From: Cyclospora cayetanensis
Lineage: Eukaryota > Apicomplexa > Conoidasida > Eucoccidiorida > Eimeriidae
Assembly: GCF_002999335.1 (NCBI RefSeq)
Contig: NW_020312110.1
Coordinates: 26,061-90,060, forward strand
Length of the DNA: 64,000 bases
Direction of reading: 5' to 3'
The notes under the pieces are model-generated. The model was not told the origin of the DNA. It saw only the letters and a program-made list of their open reading frames with translations, and did not search any database. Made by a program: the position numbers and the translations under genes. This document shows positions 20,601 through 30,409 of this stretch, in pieces. Numbering within the stretch: position 1 is the first letter of the stretch; each line of letters starts with the position of its first letter.

Positions 20601-20653
20601 GGAGGCGTCTCCACAGCCAGCAGGGCGCAGTCAGCAACCCTTCCTTCGACTAA
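17640..20653 (+). CDS. Coiled-coil protein of unknown function, many small exons
   Basis: Downstream exons join in phase. One exon ends at 19065 (RNEIDRLSAILAE, donor GTAAGG). Then come 19203-19266 (EQREKQEAETRVILAKRHRD), 19491-19554 (RKHNTLVVKEIESLGAATRH), an exon ending at 19947 (LETSKLILEKEWFLRERSLL, donor GTGAGT), one from 20140 (RSTQTEIQNILQSKA, possibly with a GC donor), one ending at the GTAAGC near 20366 (LHQNVLDQMLANVQKARDAS), and a final exon of about 20531-20653 ending GAVSNPSFD-stop. Likely upstream exons are near 17640-17700 (Gln-rich), 17830-17940 (RAFWEFQLYTEALDLYPRFL), 18480-18630 and 18635-18800 (EWLYALRRLHRGVQRNQSKI). The exact start is not fixed. The protein is charged and helical throughout. 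A structural role (cytoskeletal or flagellar) is only a guess. Confidence 0.6.
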
Positions 20654-20659
20654 CTAGCT

Positions 20660-20935
20660 GCACCGCCTTCAAACAGGCACAGTAGCTAGCTAAGCATCCA
20701 GCCAAGCAGACAACTATGTAGCAGCGACTAGGACGTGACAGAGGAAAGGGTAAGATGCCGCCTTCTCTCCCCTCAGAGCTGGCCACCAGCAGACTGCCGG
20801 GCAAGCTAGCTGGCTAGCCACGGTGCTGAACGCAATGCCGACGCACTAGCCAGGAGCAGGCCTAGGCAGTCTGCTGGCAAGCTTTCTGGCTAATTAGCTG
20901 GTGCTGGCCAGCGCATGCACTTCGCATGGACAAAG
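20660..20935. repeat. Local imperfect inverted repeats rich in GCTAGCTGG
   Basis: CCAGCAGACTGCCGGGCAAG (about 20781) is followed, about 80 bases on, by GGCAGTCTGCTGGCAAGC (about 20866). GCAGACTGCC and GGCAGTCTGC can pair, and GCTAGCTGGCTAGCC segments recur. Function unknown; similar GGCTGGCTGG blocks lie near 24.0 kb. Confidence 0.5.
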
Positions 20936-21299
20936 CTTTTTAAAGATTTGATTTCGCGTGAGCAGGGTTTCGCGGTGGGAGCATGAACCCGGACACGTTT
21001 GGCCGCATGAATAGAATGGAAGAATACACACTGCGTGTTCGCCCCACAGCCACCACACTAAACGCACGTGGTACTGGTGCCCCTTGTGGCGCTTTTGGCG
21101 CTCCAGTGGGTACGTCTCGCCTCTCTATTGTTAAAATCCAGACGCCGCATCCCACAGTGCCGTTACTGGGGGCTGGCTGCTGCTCTGACCGAGCCGCATG
21201 AAAGACTAAGGACCTTACGTTGATGGCAGCAGCAGCAGCTGGAATTGGGAAACGGCTGCTGCTGCATGCGAGTGGGCAGCCGCTCAGGGGCTCCAGGCC

Positions 21300-21951
21300 T
21301 TAAGGCTTGCACCAAAGGACGGCGAGACTGCGCAACAACATGGCGAGGGGAGGCCTCTTGCTTGGGGGGAGGGGTGCTCCAGGAGGGCACGTAGCCAAGA
21401 CACGGGCCTGATTCTGCTGCAGCCGCTTAAGGCATGTGTCTGTTGCCGCTGCAACTGCTGCTGCGAGCCTTGCTGCTTCCGATGCACTTGCTGCTGCTGC
21501 GGTGGGGCGGGTAGTACCATCGGATTCGGAGTCACTGACGACTCCTGAGGCCCGTAGCCTCCACACAGGGAGGCACTCTGACGTTGCTAATGCTGCTGGT
21601 GCTGCTCGGGCTTGAGCTGCTGCGAATGCTGGTGCTGGAGGCTCTATTGCTGGGGATGCTAGCACTGCTCTCCCGAAGGCGCCATCCGCAAGGGGAGTAA
21701 AGAGCTGCTGCTGCTGCGGCTGTCGATGCTCGGGAAGACGGCACGCCATGCTCGCTGGTGTACCAACGCTCCGACAGGGCCCCCAAGCTGCGAGGTCTCT
21801 TGCTCTTGCTGTTGCTGCCGCTGTTGTGGCTGCGGGTTACTTTAGCTATTGCAGCGACTGCTAACGCAGGTGCAGATGCATTGCTGCTATTGTTATTACT
21901 AGAGTAACTGCTTTTACGCCCAAGGCTGGTGTGCGTGCTGCTGTGCGGCAT
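21300..21951 (-). CDS. Ser/Ala/Gln-rich hypothetical protein, frames probably spliced
   Basis: An ATG at 21949-21951 opens a Ser/Asn-rich frame (SSYSSNNNSSNASAPALAV). From about 21750 a second frame on the same strand takes over (VVSDSESDGTTRP, then an Ala-rich helix and CLKRLQQNQ) and ends at a stop at 21300. Composition suits Eimeria coding sequence, but the join between frames was not located and no family is visible. Confidence 0.35.
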
Positions 21952-22081
21952 CGCACGGTGTGGCCTGGCCCCACTGGCTTCGCCAACAACATTGGAAGCT
22001 TCAACGCATAGAGGCTCAGGTTTTCAAAAAAAAATATTCCGCATGACCCCAACAGCTAAGCAAGAAAAAACGGGGTGTAGA

Positions 22082-22154
22082 AGCCGACGACGGGGCTCGA
22101 ACCCGCGACCACGAGGTTAAGAGCCTCGCGCTCTACCGACTGAGCTACATCGGC
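22082..22154 (-). tRNA. tRNA-Lys (anticodon CUU)
   Basis: On the minus strand the 73 bases fold as a full cloverleaf. The acceptor stem is GCCGATG/CGTCGGC (one G-U). The D arm is GCTC...GAGC, the anticodon stem CGAGG/CCTCG with loop CTCTTAA, and the T arm GCGGG TTCGAGC CCCGT. The anticodon CTT reads AAG. The discriminator base is T, and CCA is not encoded. There is no intron. It sits at the edge of a gene-poor stretch. Confidence 0.95.
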
Positions 22155-23109
22155 TGGGGCGGTGCCCGGAAAATGTAAATGTGAAGATAGATTTCTTTAT
22201 TTGCATATCTATTTGAAATCACTGGCAAACTTAAGGCTATTCCTTCACATGGGAGGGCACTTCAACACTATTAGACACGAAGTACTTCAATATTCCCATA
22301 CTTCTTCGATGCTACAATGGCTCCTGAGGTACAGCCTTCGCAGATGGTGGTGCAGTGGACTGTACTCGCACACCAGTCCACTTTCCCCGCCGCTTATAGG
22401 TAAATTAAATAGTACTTTAGCTGCTTTCTGCAGCACTCTAACGTACATCTGCTCTCCTATGTTGACACCTTTCTGCGCCATCCTATCTCCCTGGGACGGT
22501 ACCTCGAGCAATGTTCGGTGGCACTTTCTGCACATACCAGACGAGATCTACTCTCCAGGACATACGCTTCAGTGGCATCCTCTATAGGGCTCAAAGAGAC
22601 GGAGCTGGCCCTTAATCCCAAAGCTCCGTAGTTTTGGTTCGCTCCGCAGAAGGGCGGATTCGGGGGCCTTCAACCAGCTAAGACTTTTAACAGTCGCAGT
22701 GTCGCAAGGCTTGATATAGCGTCAAAGCACTAAATACTTATTTTATGCTTGCTGAAGTGCCCTTTTCGGTGTACCTTCGCTGCGCGCAGCACGGAGGTGC
22801 CTGCGGGGACCTTCGAGCAGCACAAGGTGTAACGCGCGTTCTGTCCTCGAGTGCCATAAGCTTTGAAGCGCCATGTGAGTCGAAGATTCACAATGTAGAA
22901 AGACACTAGTGCTGCATATTGATAGATCAAATTGAAAGTCGCCGACGACAGGCTATATGTCTTCGCGACTAGCAGCGTGCAGTCCTAGGCGCAATAATCT
23001 ACAAACACACGGTTGGGTCGCCTGTACTGACATAACGTTCCACCTGAGTTCTCATTCGCAGAAAATTAATCACAGACTCAACCCAAGGTTAGTTGGGTTT
23101 TCTTGCAGG

Positions 23110-23380
23110 CTTTTCAAAAGAGCTCTCTCTCCACCTGTCCGCACCCCTCAGTGTTCTGACATGCATAGAAACATACAGGTAGGGTTGGTGTTGCTGCACT
23201 CTCTAGGCTTACCAAGCACTCGCAACTAGCTACGCATTCCATCTAGTGCACGCAACCACCCACAAACACACACATTTTTTGTGTCCTTTTCCATCGGGCC
23301 CACAGTACCCTACGACAAGAAGTTGGACTAACAAGCAAACCAGTTTGTCAACTCCTCACCGATCAAAAAAAATACAGCGT
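23110..23380 (+). repeat. Dispersed LTR-like repeat, copy b
   Basis: CCGCACCCCTCAGTGTTCTG (about 23139) and CTCGCAACTAGCTACGCATT (about 23219) match the lead-in and core blocks of the family. The 3' part is poorly preserved. The rest of 22155-24137 shows no convincing gene; one short minus frame at 23634-23918 begins with a possible signal peptide but could not be extended. Confidence 0.55.
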
Positions 23381-24137
23381 GTCATAGTCTGAGTGTAACG
23401 AAGCCCTATACAACTGCGGCAAATGCGGCTTTTGCTTTTCCAGTTGAAGCACTGCCACGGCCACACGAGCCGCTGTTTGCGCTTACACCACTGCCACTTC
23501 CTATCGTAGCAACAGCGACAAAGGGTAGCTAGGCTGCTAGAAGCAGGCAAAACGACAGAAGCGCTCACCCGAGCGGCACCATATAGAGATACTCAAAAGC
23601 AAAACACCCGGTGGCATACCGCAACTAATGGCATTAAAAGGAGCAGGTGCTGTTGCTACCAAAAGGTGAAAAAAGGAGCAGCAACAGCCGATGCAAGCGC
23701 TTAGAAGTGAGCGTCACCCCGCCTTCATGGCAAGCTACTGGAAGCCCTCTGCAAGAGAGCAGAGAGCCGGCACTGCAAATGCTGCACCGTCCAGCTGTTG
23801 CTGACCCTCTGAAGGTTCGCAAAAAGGCGTGGCTTAGCGACGAGCAACACGGCAAAAATAAAGCCCCGCATGCGCCAACAGCAACTTTTAGGAGCGCGCT
23901 TGGCGCTTGACCTCCCATATTTGCCGTCGATCTCGCCACCCTGCACCTCTGCCCTCGGTCTTATGGGCTAGTTGCATGCATCTTGTACACGCACGCGTGC
24001 TGAGCGCGCGGTGGGCTGTGGCTGGCTGGCTTCGGGGGAGGGGGTGGCTTGGAGCCTACTAAGCTAGCTACGCGAAAAACTGACTAGGGAAACTGCGTAG
24101 CACAAGAGGCGCAGGTAGGCACGTACAGTGGGATTGT

Positions 24138-26065
24138 CTAATACAGCTGTTTGCACGATATAATTGCGGAAAGAAGACCAGAGGCCCCTACGAACCCCTC
24201 ACTGAGGTTTCGGTGGAATAGGACGGCGGGAAGGCCAGTCATGTTGATGGCAGCGGGCATATCACCTGCAGCATCCGAAGCACACGAAGAGAGCCGCGAC
24301 GGATGAAGGCAGCAGCACAGGGGACGCCAAAAGGAGATGGGGGAGCACAAGGGGCGGCGCAAGGTGGAGGAGCCAGCGGCGATGCGGGGAGGCGAAGACA
24401 CACAGGCAGCGCGCAAGGCCCTTTATAGAAACGGACAGGCCATATCCCAAAGCGTGCAGAGGCGAGCAGACTTTTTCGCGAGGCAAGGAGGGCCTTACAG
24501 CATTGCTTTATTAGATTCAGGCGCGCAGTCTTGTGGGCTTGCTGCTGCTGCAGCTGAGCTGCCGTTGTCTCCTTTAAATCCTCAACCTCGCCTTCTTTCT
24601 TGAGGCGTTCCGCAGCAACTGCTGCCTCGTGCCGCAGCCGCAGCACTTCGCACCAAACCCCCGCTAACAAAGCCACCAACCTGCAGCAACGACAGTAGAG
24701 GCAGGCTTCATCACACGAGCAGCTGCAGCTGCAGCGCGGCAAGCGCTAGCCAAGATGGCATCGATGTCAACGGCAGCAAGCATCTGCAGAGGCGTAGACG
24801 CCACCCCAAACACTAGGCAGCACCCCGCTCACCAGCAGAATCCCGAGAGTCTGGTGAGCTTCTGCTGACTGTGATTCATAACTTTGAGTTTCGTGAGAAT
24901 AAACGCATTGTCCGCAAGCCAGTAGCACAAGAAAGCGGCCCGACATATCCCCTGAAGCACCTAAACCACCAGAGTGCGCATCAACTCCACACAGCCAAAG
25001 TCTGATAAAACAAACTCCCCAGCACACCCATCCTTCCTGAAGGCCCTATATTTGCAGCGAGCTCTTCTCTCCAGAGACAGGAAAATTTTATCAGGCTTGA
25101 GGCGTACATGGATCTTCTTGTCGATGTCTGCTTCTGGAGTCTTTGCAGCTGCCAGTCTAAGGAGAGCTGCATACTCGTTGATGAATTTACCGAGACGAAA
25201 CACCTTGCGGCTATCGGCACTCGCACCTGCAGCATATATACATACATATATACATACATATATATATATGTGTAAATACACATGCACATATACATATATA
25301 TATATAAACGCTTATATATATACATATACACATACATATGCATATACATATACACATACATATGCATATACATATACACATACATATGCATATACATATA
25401 CACATACATATGCATATACATGTTCACACGGGACTGCCTTCTGCGGCTTAGGTGGCACACTACTCTCAGCCCCTTTACATTTCTCCACTAAAAAAAAAGG
25501 CCCTTTGCCCTAAAGATCTTCCCTGCACGCCATGCCATAGGCTCCAGAGGAATTCAACCCCACAACCCCACAACCTTCCCCCTCTCCCCACGATTCTTTC
25601 GAGCTTTGCCAACACAGGCTTACGGTAAACGGCAGTAAATTTGGAGGCTGCCTTCGAGTTACTGACGGCCCAAGCAAGGAAGCGGCAGCCGTACTGCAGC
25701 GCCTTTGTGACTTTGTCCCTTCCCTCTGCAGAAAAAGCGGCACTAAAAGCAACGCCAGCAATCGCAACAGCCTTTTCTAGAAATTCCGATGCTCGTAACA
25801 TGCAAGAAGGTGGTGCAGCTGCAGCAACATAAAGAGCTGCGCGAACAGGCTGCCACACCCAGCAGCCGAACCAGAAAGGGCATTGCCAGTGCGTGAGTGA
25901 GTAAGCGGTTACAACTTTTGACAAGCCCACAACGGATGCAGGACCAGCAGCAAAGACAGCAACAAAGACAGCAACAAAGACAGCACCTGTCTTGTTGAGG
26001 AAAGCAACAATTTTGTCTGCCTCGGCGAGGCGGCTGCTATGCAGATGCGTCAGCTGAAGATTCAT
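24138..26065 (-). CDS. PEX11: PEX11 family peroxisomal membrane protein, six exons
   Basis: PEX11 proteins elongate and divide peroxisomes by inserting amphipathic helices into the membrane. Exons on the minus strand: 26065-25987 ([18 protein letters not shown]), 25725-25575 ([20 protein letters not shown]), about 25220-25108 ([20 protein letters not shown]), 24960-24833 ([20 protein letters not shown]), 24680-24499 ([20 protein letters not shown], then a Lys/Glu/Gln coil), and 24265-24138 ([20 protein letters not shown], stop). The 26065/25725 junction reads [18 protein letters not shown], the hallmark N-terminal motif of the family. [10 protein letters not shown] is the central motif, and the FVGxxGLLSAxI end is the conserved C terminus. 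All joins keep phase; the exon 2/3 boundary is the least certain (two acceptors fit). Total length is about 260 residues, close to the family norm of about 235-260. No homologous partner genes are in the window. Confidence 0.88.
25232..25425. repeat. TA-rich minisatellite in PEX11 intron 2
   Basis: TATACATA microsatellite grades into about four copies of a 22-bp unit (ACATATGCATATACATATAC plus AC). It lies wholly within the intron between PEX11 exons 2 and 3. Confidence 0.85.
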
Positions 26066-26591
26066 GGTTCGCTTGTTGTGGTACAGCTGCAGGGGCAGCT
26101 AGCTGTGGCGTCTGCCGGTGCTCTGGGAGACTCTGAGATGTATCGGACGCGCCGAGGCTACGATGCAGCGTGGTGTATGCGTTGTCTTCTCGTTCCTCCT
26201 GAGAAGGCAGTGGTAGAAGCCAACTCCACGAGCCCTCCTGCAGCGGAGAATCAATGAATCTCGGTGTTACCAAGAGCGCTCATGGAGGGAGAAAGCAACG
26301 CCTTCGACTTGCGTTGCATTAATGCTGCTTCTTCCCGTGCTGGTGTTAGTTACTGTTGCAGGAGCTGCAGTTGAACAGCCCCTCGCGGCTGCTGGTACTA
26401 CTATTCCTGTTGCTGCCAGTGCCGTTGCGGCTGCTGTAAAAGCCGCGGCACACACTGCGAATAGAGTTGTCTCTGAGATAAGCTGTTCGGCTGCATGCAT
26501 TAGAAGGGAGCAGCAGAGCTGACGCAATCTGAAGCAGCTGCGTGCCAACGAGAGTCAGCGAGAGTCAGCGAGACACAGGCGACGTAGCAGT

Positions 26592-26593
<2 letters not shown>

Positions 26594-26637
<44 letters not shown>

Positions 26638-26670
26638 CAGCAGCAGCAGCAGCAGCAGCTGCTGCTGTCC
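26594..26670. repeat. CAG trinucleotide run ending in a CAG/CTG inverted repeat
   Basis: About fifteen CAG units are followed by GGACAGCAGCAGC and its reverse complement GCTGCTGCTGTCC (26635-26670), which could form a hairpin. No coding frame could be assigned across it. 26066-27251 otherwise shows only short Ala/Gln frames without a supported gene. Confidence 0.8.
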
Positions 26671-27251
26671 TATTAAAGGGGCTGGTGTGGGTTGTTGGCG
26701 GCGCCTGTTTACGTGCAGCGACAGCAGGGTGGCGTGATTTTAATGTTTTGCCTCTTTCTAAAACGTATTTTCTGCTACGGACTCGGGTGCTGGCGTGTTG
26801 CTGCTGGCGATTCTGCGGCTGCAGCTAACGTTCCCGCAAGCGGGCTGCTGCTGCTACAGCAGCCCCTCCAGCAGCCGCAGCAGCGTTTGGCGGTGTAGCG
26901 GCATTTTTTAATTGCTGTTTTAGCGTCTGACTGCTGCTGAGGGACCCTTGCAATCGTATTGCTGCGCGGCGCATCACCCGCCAAGAGCGGCGGCAGCCCC
27001 CTCGTTCAGCAGCAGGAAATCCTCTCCCCTCCCCCTCCGTCCCTACGCCGACGTGCAGGAGCAGCAGTAGCTAGTCATAGGCCCTCGAATTGCACGGGAG
27101 GGCACATAAAGAAGAATCCGGTCCCGGATCTGTTCTCGGATCTCCCTCCGCTGCCGCTGCCTCCCGCTGCTGCCGCTGCCTCCCTCCGCTGCCGCTGCCT
27201 CCCGCTGCTGCTGCCGCTACAGCTGCACGGCCAGCAGCAACCTGTTGCACA

Positions 27252-29973
27252 ATGGGCCGTTCGCACTCCCCCCCCTCGCGCCGCCGGCGGCACTCGAGGA
27301 GCCCTGGAGGCAACGACAGACACCGGCGGCACAGACACAGGCGGCGCAGTGTGAGCAGCAGCAGGAGCAGCAGCAGCAGCAGCAGCAGACGCCACCCCCG
27401 ACGACGGAGCGGCGTTTCGGCCATTCAACAGACAGCAGCAGCAGCACGAGATGGCAGCAGCAGCAGCAGGAGGAGACACTACAGGCGCCGCAGCAGAAGC
27501 GGCAGCCGGAGTGTGGGACGTCCAGCCCCCCGCCGCTCGCCCTCCCCAGTGCAGCAGCATCAGCAGCAGCAGCATCCGCACCCTTACAGAGGAGGAGGAG
27601 GGGGGCCCCTTGGCAGCAGCAGCAGCAGCAGCGCCGCCACGCCCAGCAGCAGTCGATACGCAGGCGGTGGGAACCCCCCGCTCCCTCACGCTCCCGTGTC
27701 GGTGTCGTACAGTCATGGAGGAGGACGACGTGGAGAGCCACCAAGTCTTTTGCCCCCTCTGCCTCCCCACGCAGGCTCGGGGATCGGACCGCGGAGTGCG
27801 GGGTGGGGGAGCCCTTGGGGGCCCCCCTCCTCCGGGGTGGGGGGGGCCCCCTGGGGGAACGGCGGCAGTCCGTGGAGCAGGCGAACTCCGATACACCCCA
27901 GCGATCCAAGAGCTTCTCAGGGGGGGGAAGCGGGGGGGAAGTGGTGGCGAGCGGCCTCTCCACCTCCCGAATTCTTCGCAGATCGCTTGAAGATACGAAG
28001 GGACATGGAGAGGGCGCAACAGGAGAAATTGCTGCGCAAGGAGCAGAAAAAAGGTCGGGAATAACCCGCGATTAGGTGCTTGGGGATGTGCGCGAGTCAC
28101 ATGCACGAAAGAGGGGTCCATTAGTAGAGGGCACCCCAGAAAGAGAAGGCAAAGAGGGAGACAGACAGGCAAAGAGGGAGACAGACAGGCAAAGAGGGAG
28201 AGACAGGCAAAGAGAGAGGCAGGCAAAGAGGGAGACAGGCAAAGAGAGAGAGACAGGCAAAGAGAGAGACAGGCAAAGAGGGAGAGACAGGCAAAGAGGG
28301 AGAGACAGGCAAAGAGGGAGACAGACAGAGACAGAACTATGGGCTTCGTATGGGGAGTAGTCATGGGGAATAGTCATGGAGAGTGATCCTGAAGAAGAGG
28401 CATGGGGAGTAGTCGTGGGTGGTTATGGAGCTTTGTGAGCACGTTGGGGTGGTGTATTGGATGCTTGTGCATATGTTACATGAGAGCATTATTTGTAGGC
28501 TTTTTGAGGCTAGGCGGATGGTGTTGAGGTCCTGCAAGAGTTGGTGTGAAACTTTTTCTTGCGTGTGTTTGTGGGGTGCAGCTTTCCGTCGCATGCAGGT
28601 GGCACAGGTCAATAGGCGGGACCAGCCGCCCTTCTTGTTGAGAGTGTTTTGCCGCTTGGATTCTCAGCATGCGCTGGAGGAGTTCAGAGTTCGGGGGCAG
28701 GAGCCTGTGCAAGACGAATTGCAGGTGCAGTTTTGGAAGGCAGTTGGACTTGGGCGGTTCATTTCGGCGACTGAAGCCATGGGGGAGTTGGCAGGGTGTC
28801 TTTAAGGGTTTTTTTGGAGTTGAGAGCGAGGGAGGGAAGTGAGTGATTAGCGGGGGGGGGGGGAAATGGGTGGTCATAAGACGCGACGCTCGGGAGCCAG
28901 GGTCTGTGTGCCTCAGGTGTACGCGTGGATGGATACGCGGCTTCGGGAGATTTGTCATTTGATTAAGGATGTTTGCGCAGAAGCTCGCGATAGAAAGGCC
29001 GTGTGGCATTTCAGACTTTGTTATCCAGGTATACATATACATATATATGTATATTAGATTATGCATTCTATAGATATAGAAGGTGAACGTTGGAAGGGCG
29101 TTATACAAGGGGCTGGCAGCGGTGAGGCACATCTCTGGAGTGCGAGGTGTGTAGGGTTATGTTTGTACAGACAAGGAGGGACAGAATGTCTTCGCCGATG
29201 TGGGCATGCTGCACTCTATTATTCCAGACCCTAAGGAAGACTCGCGCACCCTTGCTGTAAGAAGTCGCCTTTGCTATTGAACTGGCAGGCGCTCTAGAGT
29301 TCGCCGCATGCGGATTCTATTTTTCTTTGCATGTTACCTTCTCTAGAGGGGCCTCAGGCGTAGCTTTGGAAGGTATGAGTGAGTTGTATGTTTGAGGGTG
29401 CCTACGTTTTTGCAGGACGTAAAGTTTCAGGTAGGGGATTTCTTGCTGCTTTCCATCATGCGGAAGCGGCAGCAAAGCAACAAGCGGCTGGCACCGCATC
29501 CAGATCCGAAACTGAAGATGCAGGAGGGGTGGGAATATCAACCGAGGCCTACTATCCTACACCAGCTCAGCTACACCCCTGTTGCTGCTGATGGGAGCGC
29601 AAGTAAGAGCACAAGTAGCGTTGCGGCTGCCCCCGCTCATGCGGCACTGCCTGGCGACACAGTCGCTGCAGACTCGGAGGAAGAACCAGGAGAGGCGGAG
29701 ATGCAGAGAAGGGAAGGCACTTCAATGAGCGTCGATGGAGTGCATGCTCTTCCTTCAGCTGTAGCCACTGCTGCTGCTGCGGCTGCTGTGGAGAGCAGCA
29801 GCAAGACGGCGGCACTGCCAGAAGGAGAGGAGGAGGCAGCAGCGGCTGCGGATGACGCCAATAAGGAGCAGCTCGAATTGGCGGGCGAAGGGGACTTGGG
29901 TGTACAGACACTGCAGCAAGAGCAGCAGCAAGAGAAAGCTGAGACGGAAGAGGCACAGAGGGATGAAAAAGCC

Positions 29974-30010
<37 letters not shown>

Positions 30011-30409
30011 CCGGTGGCGATGGAGGTGTAGTAGGTGAACGCCACGGAGATGCAAAGTATGTATAGTGTGGTTGTCTGCCGAGACAACGGGGGAGGGAGG
30101 GAGGAGGCACTGCGCTCACCGCGTTGGCAGGACTAAGGGCAAAAGGAGCTGCAGCACGCGTTAAAGAAGGTTTCTTCTGTCTTATCTTCCAGTGCCGTTG
30201 TGTGTGTGTATGTGTATCTGCGCAGTAGGGAGGCCGAGGAGGAGGAGGCAGAACCAGCATCCAAGTCGAGCCGGAAAGGCAGCAGCAAGAAGAGCAAGAC
30301 AGCAAGTGCTGCTGACAGCAGCAGCAGCAGCAAAAAGACGGCGGATGGAAAGGGAGAGGAGGCCTCCGTCAAGAGGCGCTCTGCCCGACTTGCGAAAGAG
30401 AAAAAGTAG
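27252..30409 (+). CDS. SAP18: SAP18-domain protein with N-terminal RS-rich domain, six exons
   Basis: SAP18 adopts a ubiquitin-like fold and works in Sin3/HDAC and in ASAP/PSAP (Acinus or pinin, RNPS1, SAP18) RNA-processing complexes. Exons: 27252-28053, 28582-28724, 28917-29028, 29171-29256, 29416-30056, 30229-30409; all phases agree, giving 654 codons. Exon 1 encodes an Arg/Ser-rich domain (MGRSHSPPSRRRRHSRSP), then Gly/Pro-rich sequence and a charged helix. Exons 2-5 carry the SAP18 core: DQPPFLLRVFCRLDSQHALE, VYAWMDTRLREICHLIKDVC, FRLCYPDKEGQNVFADVG and TLADVKFQVGDFLLLSIM, colinear with 'RxxxxFLLRVF...Y.WxDxTLRELxxLI...YPDKxGRxxxxDIG...TLxxxxFQIGDYLDI'. The exon 3/4 join (CCAG|AC AAG) restores YPDKEG. 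The C-terminal tail is acidic/Ser-rich, then Lys-rich with a bipartite-like nuclear signal (KRRSARLAKEKK). The RS domain suggests nuclear-speckle targeting. Confidence 0.87.
28140..28335 (+). repeat. About 20-bp minisatellite in SAP18 intron 1
   Basis: Around ten copies of GGCAAAGAGGGAGACAGACA-like units, strongly purine-biased on the plus strand. It falls in the 528-base intron between SAP18 exons 1 and 2, so the long frames through it are not protein. Confidence 0.85.

Noticed and set aside
24974..25513. Repetitive [11 protein letters not shown] or [13 protein letters not shown] proteins on either strand
   Set aside because: Translations of the TA-rich minisatellite inside PEX11 intron 2.
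27075..28377. Minus-strand ORFs of 429 and 101 codons (SLPVSLSLPVS type)
   Set aside because: They are antisense to the RS domain and the intron-1 minisatellite of the SAP18 gene, whose plus-strand exons join in phase with family motifs.
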